Of a stretch of DNA of 64,000 bases, positions 1-8,604 are shown one piece after another (the first letter of the stretch is position 1; each line of letters starts with the position of its first letter). Both the position numbers and the translations under genes were made by a program. This DNA is from VRUE01 sp963707965. GTDB taxonomy: Bacteria; Actinomycetota; Thermoleophilia; Solirubrobacterales; 70-9. The DNA lies in NCBI GenBank assembly GCA_963707965.1, contig CAVPRR010000007.1, forward strand, positions 930,001 to 994,000, given 5' to 3'. Below the pieces are notes generated by a model. It ran no database searches, was not told the origin of the DNA, and saw only the letters and a list, made by a program, of their open reading frames with translations.

Positions 1-1
1 G

Positions 2-292
2 GGGGCTCTCAAGGGCGCTCTTGCCCGGCCGCGCAGCTACGCCAACTACGAAGACGCCGATCTCGCGTTGCAGGCCGCCGTCTTGGCGCACGGCATCGCA
101 GAGCGCCAGGCATTTATCGACGCCAACAAGCGCCTGGCGCTCGTCGCGATGTTGACGTTCCTTGAGCTAAACGGCTACCGCGTCGAAGCGCTTGACCCCG
201 ACCTGGCCGACTGGATTCTCAGCTTCAGCGCCGGCACGACGCCTCAGCAACTCGCACCGTTGGTGCGTGACGCAATGCGACCGATCCCGTAG
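2..292 (+). CDS. Doc/Fic-family (death-on-curing) toxin, 5' end outside window
   Basis: The frame is open from the first bases, so the N-terminus lies outside the window; about 96 residues are visible. The segment RQAFIDANKRLALVAML followed by FLELNGYRV matches the Fic/Doc core helix, normally HPFxDGNKR. Family knowledge: Doc toxins modify target proteins through this motif and are paired with a small upstream antitoxin, which would be off-window here. The catalytic His position reads Gln (RQAF instead of NHPF), so activity is uncertain. No antitoxin is visible downstream; an ATPase fragment follows on the opposite strand. The family call is fairly firm, toxicity is not. Confidence 0.72.
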   Translation, partial: GALKGALARPRSYANYEDADLALQAAVLAHGIAERQAFIDANKRLALVAMLTFLELNGYRVEALDPDLADWILSFSAGTTPQQLAPLVRDAMRPIP

Positions 293-470
293 CTCGCCTC
301 ACAGGTTCCGGTTGCTGGCCTGTTCGCGCAATCTGCTGTGCCAGCGTGCTCTTCCCCACCTGCCTTGCGCCAGCGATGAATACGACCCGCGTGTCCGCGA
401 GCGCTTCGAGCACCAGCGGCTGGGTGTTGCGGAGGAACATGTCGGTGGTCAGGGGCATCGATGGATTCAA
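225..470 (-). pseudogene. N-terminal fragment of an AAA ATPase (DUF4143-type)
   Basis: The first 55 or so residues look like the start of the AAA_14/DUF4143 ATPases: a short leader, then LEALADTRVVFIAG and a Walker A segment GARQVGKSTLAQQIA. Similarity stops near position 300, and the reading frame runs on into the antisense of the Doc-like gene before a stop at 225. A normal member is about 400 residues, so this is a truncated remnant, probably cut when the two accessory genes were joined. Start taken at the ATG ending at 470. Confidence 0.5.
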
Positions 471-768
471 GGCAAATGGCGAACAGCGGTCCGGTAGATG
501 GCGAATACAACTGCCCCATCCTGGTGGGGACGGCGCCGGTGAGGGCAGTATCGCGTGCCGTGAAGTGCTTGCCTACGGCCCGAGCGCAACGGTCGCCCAG
601 CCGCGGGCCCATTGATCACGCAGAAAAGCGCGCCGACCGGCAGCCTCAGCCTGAACTTCAACCAGGGATCGAGCGAGCTGGTGTTCGGCCAAACCAGGCG
701 CCTTGCGGCGGGCCAGCAGACGTTCGCTAGTCGTGCGAACCGGCAGTGCCCCGGTGCAGACCTCACAC
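471..768. other. Gene-free stretch
   Basis: No frame on either strand gives a convincing protein. The frames that are open have the arginine- and proline-rich composition typical of random GC-rich DNA. No strong palindrome or terminator was seen. Probably decayed sequence next to the truncated ATPase. Confidence 0.4.
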
Positions 769-1176
769 TCACATTCTGGGAAAGAGCTCCCTCACCCGGA
801 AATCGCCCGCGCCAGAAGCGATCGCGACACTCGCGATCAAGGCTACGTAGACGCCGGACCCCTGACCGGCACCCGACGGGAAGTCGAAGACGATCAGCCA
901 GACCAGGAGGATTGTCGCCACGACTCCGAGGATGTCGGTGGTGCCGTTCATGGAGAGATCTGGTCGAAACAACCCGAACCGGCCGCCTGTCAGCCCCGCA
1001 GCGATCCCACACAAGCCGACGATGAGGAAGAAGACGTCGGACATCGTCAAGAGATCCCATCCGCTGCGGGTGGTGTCGCCCGGGCCCTCCACCCACGGCA
1101 TGAACAGTGAGGCGATCAGCAGCGCGCCGCCGACAGCGGCGAGGACTCGCCCGATTCCAGGATTGACTGTGCTCAC
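769..1176 (-). CDS. Small four-helix membrane protein, unknown function
   Basis: About 135 residues if translation starts at the GTG ending at 1176. That GTG overlaps the stop of the upstream XRE regulator (GTGA) and has a GGAAGGGAG ribosome-binding site, so the two genes are very likely translationally coupled. Four hydrophobic segments are visible, roughly at residues 8-27 (ending FMPWVEG), 40-60, 78-96 and 104-122. No catalytic motif is recognised. Its coupling to a regulator suggests it is the regulator's target or partner, but this is inference. A longer frame upstream exists but only mirrors the regulator's coding sequence. Confidence 0.65.
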   Translation of the reverse strand: MSTVNPGIGRVLAAVGGALLIASLFMPWVEGPGDTTRSGWDLLTMSDVFFLIVGLCGIAAGLTGGRFGLFRPDLSMNGTTDILGVVATILLVWLIVFDFPSGAGQGSGVYVALIASVAIASGAGDFRVRELFPRM

Positions 1177-1988
1177 GGTTCTCCCTTCCTGAACGCTTCC
1201 GCGGTCGGCTGATCGGCTGGGAAGAGCAACTCGATTGCCAGCTCGGACGTGGTCACCTCGAACGGAGTGTCGAAGCCCGCGAACATGCCGAAGAAGGCCC
1301 ATTCGCCGCCGCCTGGGGCGCGCAGCCTCAGCGGTCCGAGGATCTCGCTGCCTGCGTCATCGGGCGCATCTGCATCCCCATCCCCGTCCCCGGACGCCGG
1401 GTAGGCGGCGACCTCCTCCATCAGCGTCCTCAGCGAATCGTCACCGGTCACGGCGATCTGCCGTGCCAGTCGCTCTAGGAAATGCGCGCGCCAGCTGGCG
1501 AGGTTGACGATGAGCGGCGCAAGCCCACGGGGGTGGAGGCCGAGCCGCAGGATGTTGATCGGCGGCTCGAGCAACGCAGGGTCGATCTCGACGCCTTGAG
1601 TCAGGGCTGACATCGGGGCGTTGACCGAGACCAGGTTCCAGGCTCGGTCGAAGACGACGGCAGGATAGGGATCGTGCGCGGCGAGAATTCGCTCGAGTGC
1701 CGCGCGAACAGGAGCCAGGGCGGGATCCTCGAGAGGGCGCTCGGGGAAGGCGGGTGCATGGCCCGCCACCAGCAGGAGCTGATTTCGGTCTCGGAACGGG
1801 ATCTCGAGCCGCTCGGCGACCTTCAAGAGCATCTCGCGCCCCGCCTTTGAGCGACCGGTCTCGACGAAGCTCAGGTGGCGTGCCGAGACCCCCGCCTCGA
1901 GCCCGAGCTCGAGCTGGGTCAGTCGTCGGCGCTCGCGCCACTCGCGGAGAAGCGGCCCTACCTCTACATGACTGCTGGTCGTCGCCAT
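1173..1988 (-). CDS. XRE-family transcriptional regulator with MmyB-like ligand domain
   Basis: A 271-residue protein. Residues about 11-67 form a helix-turn-helix (LTQLELGLEAGVSARHLSF, then ETGRSKAG). The remainder, with VFDRAWNLVSVN and NILRLGLHP, matches the MmyB-like ligand-binding domain found in many actinobacterial XRE regulators. Family knowledge: these repress or activate nearby oxidoreductase or transport genes in response to a hydrophobic ligand. An inverted repeat at 2023-2044, just upstream of the start, is a plausible autoregulatory operator. It overlaps the downstream membrane-protein gene by 4 bp. The family call is firm, the ligand unknown. Confidence 0.85.
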   Translation of the reverse strand: MATTSSHVEVGPLLREWRERRRLTQLELGLEAGVSARHLSFVETGRSKAGREMLLKVAERLEIPFRDRNQLLLVAGHAPAFPERPLEDPALAPVRAALERILAAHDPYPAVVFDRAWNLVSVNAPMSALTQGVEIDPALLEPPINILRLGLHPRGLAPLIVNLASWRAHFLERLARQIAVTGDDSLRTLMEEVAAYPASGDGDGDADAPDDAGSEILGPLRLRAPGGGEWAFFGMFAGFDTPFEVTTSELAIELLFPADQPTAEAFRKGEP

Positions 1989-2022
1989 TGCGCGCCGACT
2001 GTATTCATCGCGGGTAGAGCTG

Positions 2023-2044
2023 TCGATTACCTCGGGGTAATCGA
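2023..2044. promoter_or_regulatory. Inverted repeat, candidate operator of the XRE regulator
   Basis: TCGATTACC and GGTAATCGA-type arms (9 bp, perfect) are separated by a four-base centre. It lies 35 bp upstream of the regulator's start codon, where an autoregulatory site would be expected. Symmetry is seen directly; binding is inferred. Confidence 0.45.
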
Positions 2045-2189
2045 TGTACGCCTCTCAGCTGGTCGATCTCGAAGGTCGGTCAAGACGTGCCACTTCTTCC
2101 CTCGCATGAGGGCGGTCGGCTTCCGACCCTGGCTTTCGCGCAAAGCGAGAGCGGCTGCCCCTCTGACACTCGATGAAGCGACGTGAAGG

Positions 2190-3146
2190 ATGGGACGATG
2201 GATAATCGGCGGCGAGAAAGTGACCGTCTGGCGCGTCAAGATCAATAGCCAACGCTCAGACCTTAAAGGCGACTGGGCGAATTGGGACGCTGCCAAGGCC
2301 TATTGTCGGCAAGCGAAGGTCGTCGGCGTGGGTTGGGGTCGGCCTGATGTACTTCGTGACGGCGCCCCGCTTGAAGAGGTGTTGGCGGCGGTAGCTGAGA
2401 TCCCCCGTTGGAACCCCACTGGTCCACGAGCTATTGGCCGACTTGCCAACGAGGTGCAAGACGGTGATCTGATCTGGACCCGCGACCGGTCTGGCGGCTA
2501 TTTCCTCGGGCTCATCGATGGCGGATGGCGCTATGACGGCTCAGATGAGGCTGACCGCTGGGATCTCAACAACGTTCGCCCTTGCACTTGGCTTGACAAA
2601 CCTCTGCGCGACTACGAGGTGCCTGGAGCAGTGGTCCGCAACTTCACGGGGCCGGGCGAAACCCTGCGAAAGGTCCCAAGCGAGGCGGCTGCCAAGGTGA
2701 CGAAAATGATCTACGAACGCGAAAGCAACCCCGGCCGCCCCTCTTCACCTATCGATCCCGAGGAAATCATCTCCGAGTTGCTCGATCCGATCGATGTTGA
2801 GGACATCGTCCTGCTTTCCCTGCAGGCCGACGGCTGGCTCCTCTTACCGTCGAGTCGAATGCACGACACGCCGCTCTACGAGGCTGCGCTTCGACACCGT
2901 GACGGCCGCTTGGCGGTTGTCGCGGTCAAGAGCGGGGCCAACAACGTGGTTCCCGTGCGAGAGCTGGTAGATGTGGCTGGTGAGGACGCTCAAGTATTCG
3001 TGTATTCGACCCATGACGCCTACGATGTTCCCCCCGAGGAGCATGGCGCCGTCGCGTTGACTCGCCGGCAGCTCGTTGACTTCATGCGTGAGCACCCCGA
3101 GCTTCTGCCGCTACGAATTGCCAGTTGGATAAGCCCCGTGAACTAG
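2190..3146 (+). CDS. Uncharacterised protein, possible EVE-like reader plus nuclease-like domain
   Basis: 318 residues from the ATG at 2190, or 308 from the GTG at 2220 (VTVWRVKINSQ), which fits the apparent domain start better. The N-terminal half contains VVGVGWGRP, GDLIWTRDRSGGYFLGLI and a following GGWRYD; this resembles EVE/PUA-like folds that read modified bases. The C-terminal half has a helix then YEAALRHRDGRLAVVAVKSG, where an acidic residue followed by VxVK is reminiscent of Mrr-type PD-(D/E)xK nucleases. This architecture would suit a modification-dependent restriction protein, but both domain calls are by eye. It stands alone, flanked by poorly coding DNA. Confidence 0.55.
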   Translation: MGRWIIGGEKVTVWRVKINSQRSDLKGDWANWDAAKAYCRQAKVVGVGWGRPDVLRDGAPLEEVLAAVAEIPRWNPTGPRAIGRLANEVQDGDLIWTRDRSGGYFLGLIDGGWRYDGSDEADRWDLNNVRPCTWLDKPLRDYEVPGAVVRNFTGPGETLRKVPSEAAAKVTKMIYERESNPGRPSSPIDPEEIISELLDPIDVEDIVLLSLQADGWLLLPSSRMHDTPLYEAALRHRDGRLAVVAVKSGANNVVPVRELVDVAGEDAQVFVYSTHDAYDVPPEEHGAVALTRRQLVDFMREHPELLPLRIASWISPVN

Positions 3147-3734
3147 CCAACCGCCCTGACGCGCGAACGGAGTCTCTCTGTCAACCAGGCGCGTTTCTAC
3201 TTTTCGCGCGAAGCAGGAGCCATGTGCTTGTCCGGAAATACTCCCGTTATGCGCCTTTCCAGTGATCTCTGAATGTTTCATTGTCACGTAGATCGATGGC
3301 GGCGGACAGATCGCGGACCCTGCAATCCATTCTCAGGACGAGTCCGGCGTAGCGCTCGCTCGCGTCATTCATCTCCGCCGTCCAAGCTGAACTGAAACGC
3401 CACCCTGCATCCCTCCTCGTCGACATGTGGAAGGGCAGTGCAACGGCTCCGGCTGCGCGTTCAACGGCAAATAAATACCAAAGCAGGTGGGTTGGCTGAA
3501 AGCAAGCGGTGTCTGGGTTGCTGGGGCTTACCATGCCTTCGCGATGCTGCTCAGCCGGGATGCGGAGAAGCAAGCGCTCAAGCAGCGGATCGTTTTGCCT
3601 GCCGTGGGGTCTAGCACCGCCAGCCGTCCGAGAGGGGTCGAGCACCCGCTTGACGAGCTCCGCCGCTTGGCGCGGCGTGAAGAGTTGCTGCAGCCCGCGC
3701 TAGACAGGGTGAATCGTGCGCTGGTGCGTCGGAC
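3147..3734. other. Stretch without a convincing gene
   Basis: Two frames are open but unconvincing. A minus-strand frame at 3247-3645 has no recognisable motif. A plus-strand frame at 3487-3738 ends in LDELRRLARREELLQPALD and overlaps the next gene's start in a GTGA arrangement; it could be a short coupled gene or the tail of a degraded one. The base composition near 3240-3480 is visibly less GC-rich than its surroundings, which fits a junction between accessory pieces. Confidence 0.35.
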
Positions 3735-5585
3735 GTGATCGAGGTCTTCGTCATCAACGCCGAGGGTGCCGTAGCGCGGATCGCGGCACTGGACAGCCTC
3801 ATGCGCACCTATGGTGTGCCCTTCCATCGGTGGCTCGCCACCCGTGGAGAAGACATCAACGCCACGGCGTTCGGCGGCTGCGAGGCTGAGGGTAGCGTCC
3901 GGCTCGAGGGCTTCACCGCCGCGAGCGCTAACGAGGCGGCATGCGGCTTGAGCCACATCAGGCTCCTGCGGCACCTCGTGCGAGAGCGACTGCCGTGGTC
4001 GATGGTCCTTGAGGACGACGCAGTGGTGACGCGTGCTTTTCCACTTGACATCGAGTCGTGGCAGGCGCCACCTGACGCCGACATCGTTCTGCTCAATGGC
4101 CGGGCCTGCGCAGGGGATGTCCGCCACGTCGGGGATCCGTTCTCGTACGGCGAGGTCACAGGTGGCGCCGGTACGGAGGGGTACATGGTGTCGTTCGTCG
4201 GCGCGCAAAAGCTGCTGCAGGTCCTGTCTCCGCTTCGAGGTCCGCTGGACTTCCAAATGTACGCTCACTTCGGGTCAGTGCAGTCCGCGGACCGATCGCC
4301 CCACCATTGGCGCCTGCCTCGTAATCCGGCGGCAGACGACGTGGATCTGGTCGCGTATCGCGTGTTCCCGAGCGTTGTCGCTCATGATGGCGATGTCGTC
4401 TCCACGATCGGCGCGCAGCGTCATCCGCGCGCACGTCTGTACTGCAAGCTCCTGCTCGGGGTGGAGTACGGCTACGGCGACATGGCGTACCAGCCTGAGC
4501 GGGCGTTGCCGACCAGGCCCCGCCGAGCTGTCGCGGCAAGCATCCCCCGCGCGCAAAGTGACCGCCGCGGCTTCGTCAACGGCGTCGATGTCTCACATCT
4601 CAGGGCGGGCGTCGCCCCGGAGCTGATGTCGCGATTGAAGGCAAGCGGCGTCGATTCGGTCCGTCTCAGTCTCTGGGTGGACCGGATGGCGGAGTTCAAC
4701 CTGCCGCGGGCGCTGCGGCTGGCCGAGGATGCCCGGGCCTGCGGGCTCGAAACCTGTGTCGTCCTGCATTACTCGGATACCTGGGCGGACCCGGGATGCC
4801 AACGAAAGCCCGCGAGCTGGTCCGGCCTGTCTTACCGCGCGTTGACAGAGCGGGTGCGCTCATACACCCGGGACGTGATGACCGCCTTCTGCGCCCAAGG
4901 GACGCCTCCCGCCTTGGTGCAAATCGGGAACGAGATCACCGCTGGGTTCCTGTGGGCGGTGGACTCCGAGCCGCCCGAACGCGGCGGTGGCTTGTATCGC
5001 CCGAGCGGGGATGCATCGGCGTACGAGACACACTGGCTCGCATTCACCGACCTGCTCAGCAGCGCGATCGGCGGGGTGCACGAGGCGGCCGCGGCATTTG
5101 ACGCCCCGACCGAGATCATGCTCCACATCGATCGTGGGGTGGACGCCGACGCGGCATCCTGGTGGCTTGCTGCGGTCGAGGCCGCCGAGGTCCAGTTCGA
5201 TGTCATCGGCCTGTCGTTCAATCCGCAATGGCACCTGGGAGCGGTGGTGAGCCGAGTCGCCGACCTTCGCCGGATTTCGGACGAGTTTCCGACGAAGCGG
5301 CTCATGATCGCCGAGACCGCCTATCCCTATCGCCCGTTTGAGTGCGACGGCCAAGTGCATCGCACAGGTGAGTTCCCGTTTACTCCGGAGGGGCAGGCCG
5401 AATACCTGAGGCGCATGAGAGCCGCAGTCCGCGCGCTGCCGACCGGGGCCGGCCTCTTCTGGTGGGGCGCGCTGTTCACGCACAGCCAGTACGGACTCTG
5501 CACCGACTCGTTCGCGGCGCGGGCGCTGTTTGACGTGCACGGGAATGCATTGCCTGCGCTGGCCGCGTTCAAGGAGCGCGCGTGA
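3735..5585 (+). CDS. GT25 glycosyltransferase fused to GH53 endo-galactanase-like domain
   Basis: 616 residues, GTG start. Residues 1 to about 220 resemble glycosyltransferase family 25 (LPS/glycan galactosyl- or glucosyltransferases): an opening VFVINAEGAVARIAAL, then the acidic metal-binding block LEDDAVV around residues 92-98. From about residue 280 the protein reads as glycoside hydrolase family 53: GVDVSHLRAG, LHYSDTWADPG, VQIGNEITAGFLW (E400, expected acid/base) and MIAETAYPY (E527, expected nucleophile). GH53 enzymes cut beta-1,4-galactan. Making and cutting a glycan in one chain is unusual. The stop overlaps the start of a carbamoyltransferase gene (GTGA), so the products probably act on the same surface or secreted glycan. 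No signal peptide is evident. Confidence 0.85.
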   Translation: MIEVFVINAEGAVARIAALDSLMRTYGVPFHRWLATRGEDINATAFGGCEAEGSVRLEGFTAASANEAACGLSHIRLLRHLVRERLPWSMVLEDDAVVTRAFPLDIESWQAPPDADIVLLNGRACAGDVRHVGDPFSYGEVTGGAGTEGYMVSFVGAQKLLQVLSPLRGPLDFQMYAHFGSVQSADRSPHHWRLPRNPAADDVDLVAYRVFPSVVAHDGDVVSTIGAQRHPRARLYCKLLLGVEYGYGDMAYQPERALPTRPRRAVAASIPRAQSDRRGFVNGVDVSHLRAGVAPELMSRLKASGVDSVRLSLWVDRMAEFNLPRALRLAEDARACGLETCVVLHYSDTWADPGCQRKPASWSGLSYRALTERVRSYTRDVMTAFCAQGTPPALVQIGNEITAGFLWAVDSEPPERGGGLYRPSGDASAYETHWLAFTDLLSSAIGGVHEAAAAFDAPTEIMLHIDRGVDADAASWWLAAVEAAEVQFDVIGLSFNPQWHLGAVVSRVADLRRISDEFPTKRLMIAETAYPYRPFECDGQVHRTGEFPFTPEGQAEYLRRMRAAVRALPTGAGLFWWGALFTHSQYGLCTDSFAARALFDVHGNALPALAAFKERA

Positions 5586-7206
5586 CCGTCACGATCGGTC
5601 TCAATGGCTACCGCGCCGTAGGCCATGACGCCGCGGCGGCGCTGATGATCGACGATCGGATCGTTGCGGCGGTCGAGGAGGAGCGTCTGACGCGCGTCAA
5701 GCATGCATACGGTAGTCCTCCGGTCCAAGCGATCAAGGAGGTGCTCGACATCGCCGGAATCTCCGCTTCAGAGGTCGATCTGGTCACCTATCCGTGGCTT
5801 CCGAGCGCTATGGGCATGATCGACACCGAAGTGGCAGAGGAGGTACTGAGCTGGTTCGTCATAGCCGGATGCCCAGTGAGACGGGAGGTCCGCGTGCAGT
5901 TCGTGGAACACCACCTCGCACATGCGTTGAGCGGCATTCCGTTTGTACCCGGCGGCATTCGTGGGCGCCGGCTGGGCATGCTGGCGCTCGATGAGGCCGG
6001 GGAGTCGACCGGGGGCGCCTGCTACGTGTACGACGGCGCGCTGGAGCGCAAATGGTGCCTCGAACAGACTGGCTCACTCGGGACGTACTTCTCGGCGGTC
6101 TCCCGCTACCTCGGCTTTAAGTGGGGGGAGGAGGGCAAGACCATGGGACTCGCCGCGTACGGTCGTCCTGGCGCCGCGCGAGTTCCACCGGTGCCCGATC
6201 GGCGCGCGTATGCCTGGCCGGGCGGTGACGAGGCGGGCGAGTCGCCCCGCGATGTCACTGAGAACGTACGCCGACGGACGATCGCCGAGTTCCGCAAGCT
6301 CCACGGCGACAACCTGTCGTTCACACGTGCCGCCGATGTCGCGACCGCCGCGCAGAGCGCTATGGCGTCGCGCATCCTGCAGTACGCGATTGAGCTCATT
6401 GATGAGATCGACGTGCTGATCATGAGCGGAGGCGTCGCTCTGAACTGCACAATCAACATGCAGGTCGCCGCGCTCTGCCGCGCCCGCGGCGTCGAGCTGG
6501 TCGTTCCGCCTCCGGCGAGCGACACAGGGGTGGCACTCGGCTCGACGCTCGCAGGAGCCAAGGATCCCGCAGCGGTTGCCCCCCTTCCTGACGCGCTCCT
6601 GGGCAGGATGTACAGCCCCGAGGACATCGCCCGGGAGCTGCACATATTCGGGGTCGAGGTCACTGCGATCGACGCGCGGACGCTCGCCGAGCAGATCCTC
6701 GATCGTTCGCTGGTCTGCGGCCGGTTCGAAGGCCGCAGCGAGGTTGGGCCCAGGGCGCTCGGAAAGCGCAGTGTCATCGCTCGGGGCGATGACCCTGCGG
6801 TACGCGACCGGATCAACGCCTCGAAGGGACGGGAGCCGTGGCGCCCGCTCGCCCCCTCGGTGACGGAGAGCGAGTTCGATCGCTGCTTTGCCGGGTGCAC
6901 ACCGTCCCCTACATGGTCATCGCGGCGTCAGCATCATCGCTCGGCAGTGAGCGACTCCCCGGTGTCGTCCACACCGATGGCACCTCGCGACCGCAGGTCG
7001 TGACCGCGCCCGGTGCCTACCGGGATCTCCTGCTCGCGATGGGCGCCCTGCACGGCGTCGAGGCACTCATCTGCACGTCGTTCAACCGCGCCGGGGAGCC
7101 GATTGTCTACAGCCCGGCGAATGCGCTGCGATCCGCTCATGCTCTGGGCGTCGATGCGCTCGTCGGAGACGGGTGGTACATCCCAATTACCGGCCGGCGG
7201 CTCTGA
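5582..7206 (+). pseudogene. NodU/CmcH-type carbamoyltransferase, frameshifted
   Basis: The N-terminal part has the family hallmarks GLNGYRAVGHDAAAALM, AVEEERLTRVKH, VEHHLAHA, MSGGVALNCTIN and FEGRSEVGPRALGKRS. Family knowledge: these enzymes transfer a carbamoyl group from carbamoyl phosphate to a sugar hydroxyl via a carbamoyl-adenylate. The frame is lost near 6885-6905, after FDRCFAG. The expected C-terminus continues in another frame as HTVPYMVIAAS, VVHTDGTSRPQVV and TSFNRAGEPIVYSP to the stop at 7206. The shift corresponds to one missing base. It could be an assembly indel or a real null. It is coupled to the upstream GT25-GH53 gene, so a glycan substrate is likely. Confidence 0.85.
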
Positions 7207-7731
7207 CTGCCTGGACTGGCAGCCGAGCGTGCCACGGCTCCGGTGGGTCGGATGGGCTCAACTTCCTCGCGTGTTCTTCGGGCCCGACGAGGGCCACTGG
7301 CATGGCGCCTGGAGTGGACCCCGAAACGCGCCCACAGGTGCGGCGTGTCCGCCCCGGACGAGCAGAGATGTCTTGGCGAGGAAGCGTTGGACTACCGCTT
7401 TCGCGGGAGGCTGTCGCACAAACCCCCGGCGACCTCGCTGGAGCCTTTCTAAGGGTGGGTTCCGAAAAGCTGCAACTCGATTGCTCGGTTCGTCACGCTC
7501 AACCCGGCGTCCGTCCTCCCACCGGCTCCAAGGCGCATCACAGCCACCGGGCGCAGCTTTTCGAGGAAGCTTTGTGCGACAGCCTCGCGTGAAAGCAGAA
7601 GCGACCCTGTGTAGACCGCGGAATCACTCACTGCACATCCTTCAGATAACGGCTACTACACACCGATCCAGGAACGGCAACTTGCTGAACGTCTGCGGGT
7701 CGGCCCTGGCCACACCGCACTGTGATTGGTC
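7207..7731. other. Intergenic stretch with nested inverted repeats
   Basis: No convincing coding frame. The notable content is a pair of nested inverted repeats (annotated separately at 7396-7597). The rest looks like degraded DNA between the accessory cassette and the uppP/dedA pair. Confidence 0.4.
7396..7597. repeat. Nested inverted repeats (27-bp outer arms, 11-bp inner arms)
   Basis: Outer arms at 7396-7422 and 7571-7597 match at about 24 of 27 positions in inverted orientation (core GAGGCTGTCGCACAAA). Inner arms CGAAAAGCTGC at 7463-7473 and its complement at 7553-7563 are perfect. The arrangement could be a tiny transposon-like element, an inverted duplication, or a long hairpin. No transposase frame is present inside. 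Confidence 0.6.
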
Positions 7732-8541
7732 TCAGCGGTGCAGCTTGACCAGCACCGCGGCGGCGAAGGCGGCGCGGTAGGCGGCGTAGGGCCAGAGCGC
7801 CCGGTCGCGCTCGACGACGCGGATCAGCCGCTGGGAGGCGAGGGTGGAGGCGAAGGAGGCGACGACGCCGATCGCCATCGAGCGCTGCAGGGAGGGCGAG
7901 GCCCCGCGGCGGCGAAGGCGCACGCCCTTGAGGGCGGTGGCGCCGACGATGATCGGGAGGGCGATGGTGCGAGAGAGCAGGTTCGCCTGGTCGCGGGAGA
8001 AGCGCCGCCAGCGCGCCGCCGCCAGGGTGACGCCGTTGCGGGACACGCCCGGGGCCAGGGCCGCGGCCTGCGCGATGCCCAGCGCCAGCCCGTCAGCGGG
8101 GGTCGCATCACCGCGGCCACGATCCTGCGGCCGGGTGTCGGCGGCCAGCATCGCCGCCGCACCGGCGAGCAGTCCGAACGCGGTCGCCTTCGGTCCTCCC
8201 AGCCGCCGCTCGATCGGCCGCTCCAGCGTGTAGCCCACCAGCGCCGCGGGCAGGAAGGAGAGGCCGAGAACGAGTGCCCGCCGCCCGTCGAAGGAGCGCA
8301 GCTCCTCGAGGATCGTCTGCCGCTGGCCGATCAGCAGCGCGGCGGCAGCGCCGCCGTGGAGCGCAACCTCAAAGCTCTTGCGCACCTCCGGGTCGATGCG
8401 CTCCCAGTCCCATCCCGCCAACCAGGGGACGAGGACGATGTGGGCAGAGGAGGAGACCGGAAGCAGCTCCGCCGGCCCCTGGACGATTCCCAGCGCCAGC
8501 GCGCGGGCGGCGGGGATCCTGCCGTCGGCCGCTCCGCTCAA
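7732..8541 (-). CDS. uppP: Undecaprenyl-diphosphatase UppP (BacA family)
   Basis: 269 residues. Two family signatures are clear: GIVQGPAELLPVSSSAH near residue 20, with the Glu and the SSS-His catalytic set, and APGVSRNGVTLAAARW in the middle of the protein. Multiple hydrophobic segments fit an integral membrane enzyme. Family knowledge: UppP dephosphorylates undecaprenyl pyrophosphate to recycle the lipid carrier used for peptidoglycan and exopolysaccharide. It lies 63 bp downstream of the dedA-type gene on the same strand and close to an exopolysaccharide locus, which fits a lipid-carrier recycling role. Confidence is high. Confidence 0.93.
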   Translation of the reverse strand: MSGAADGRIPAARALALGIVQGPAELLPVSSSAHIVLVPWLAGWDWERIDPEVRKSFEVALHGGAAAALLIGQRQTILEELRSFDGRRALVLGLSFLPAALVGYTLERPIERRLGGPKATAFGLLAGAAAMLAADTRPQDRGRGDATPADGLALGIAQAAALAPGVSRNGVTLAAARWRRFSRDQANLLSRTIALPIIVGATALKGVRLRRRGASPSLQRSMAIGVVASFASTLASQRLIRVVERDRALWPYAAYRAAFAAAVLVKLHR

Positions 8542-8604
8542 GCGCCGCCGCTCGAACCGGCCGGCTCGACCTCGACGTCCTTGCCCGCCGGCCCCGCGCT
8601 CGCA

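Noticed and set aside
467..1096. 209-residue minus-strand frame
   Set aside because: No protein-like segments, overlaps the better-supported membrane-protein gene.
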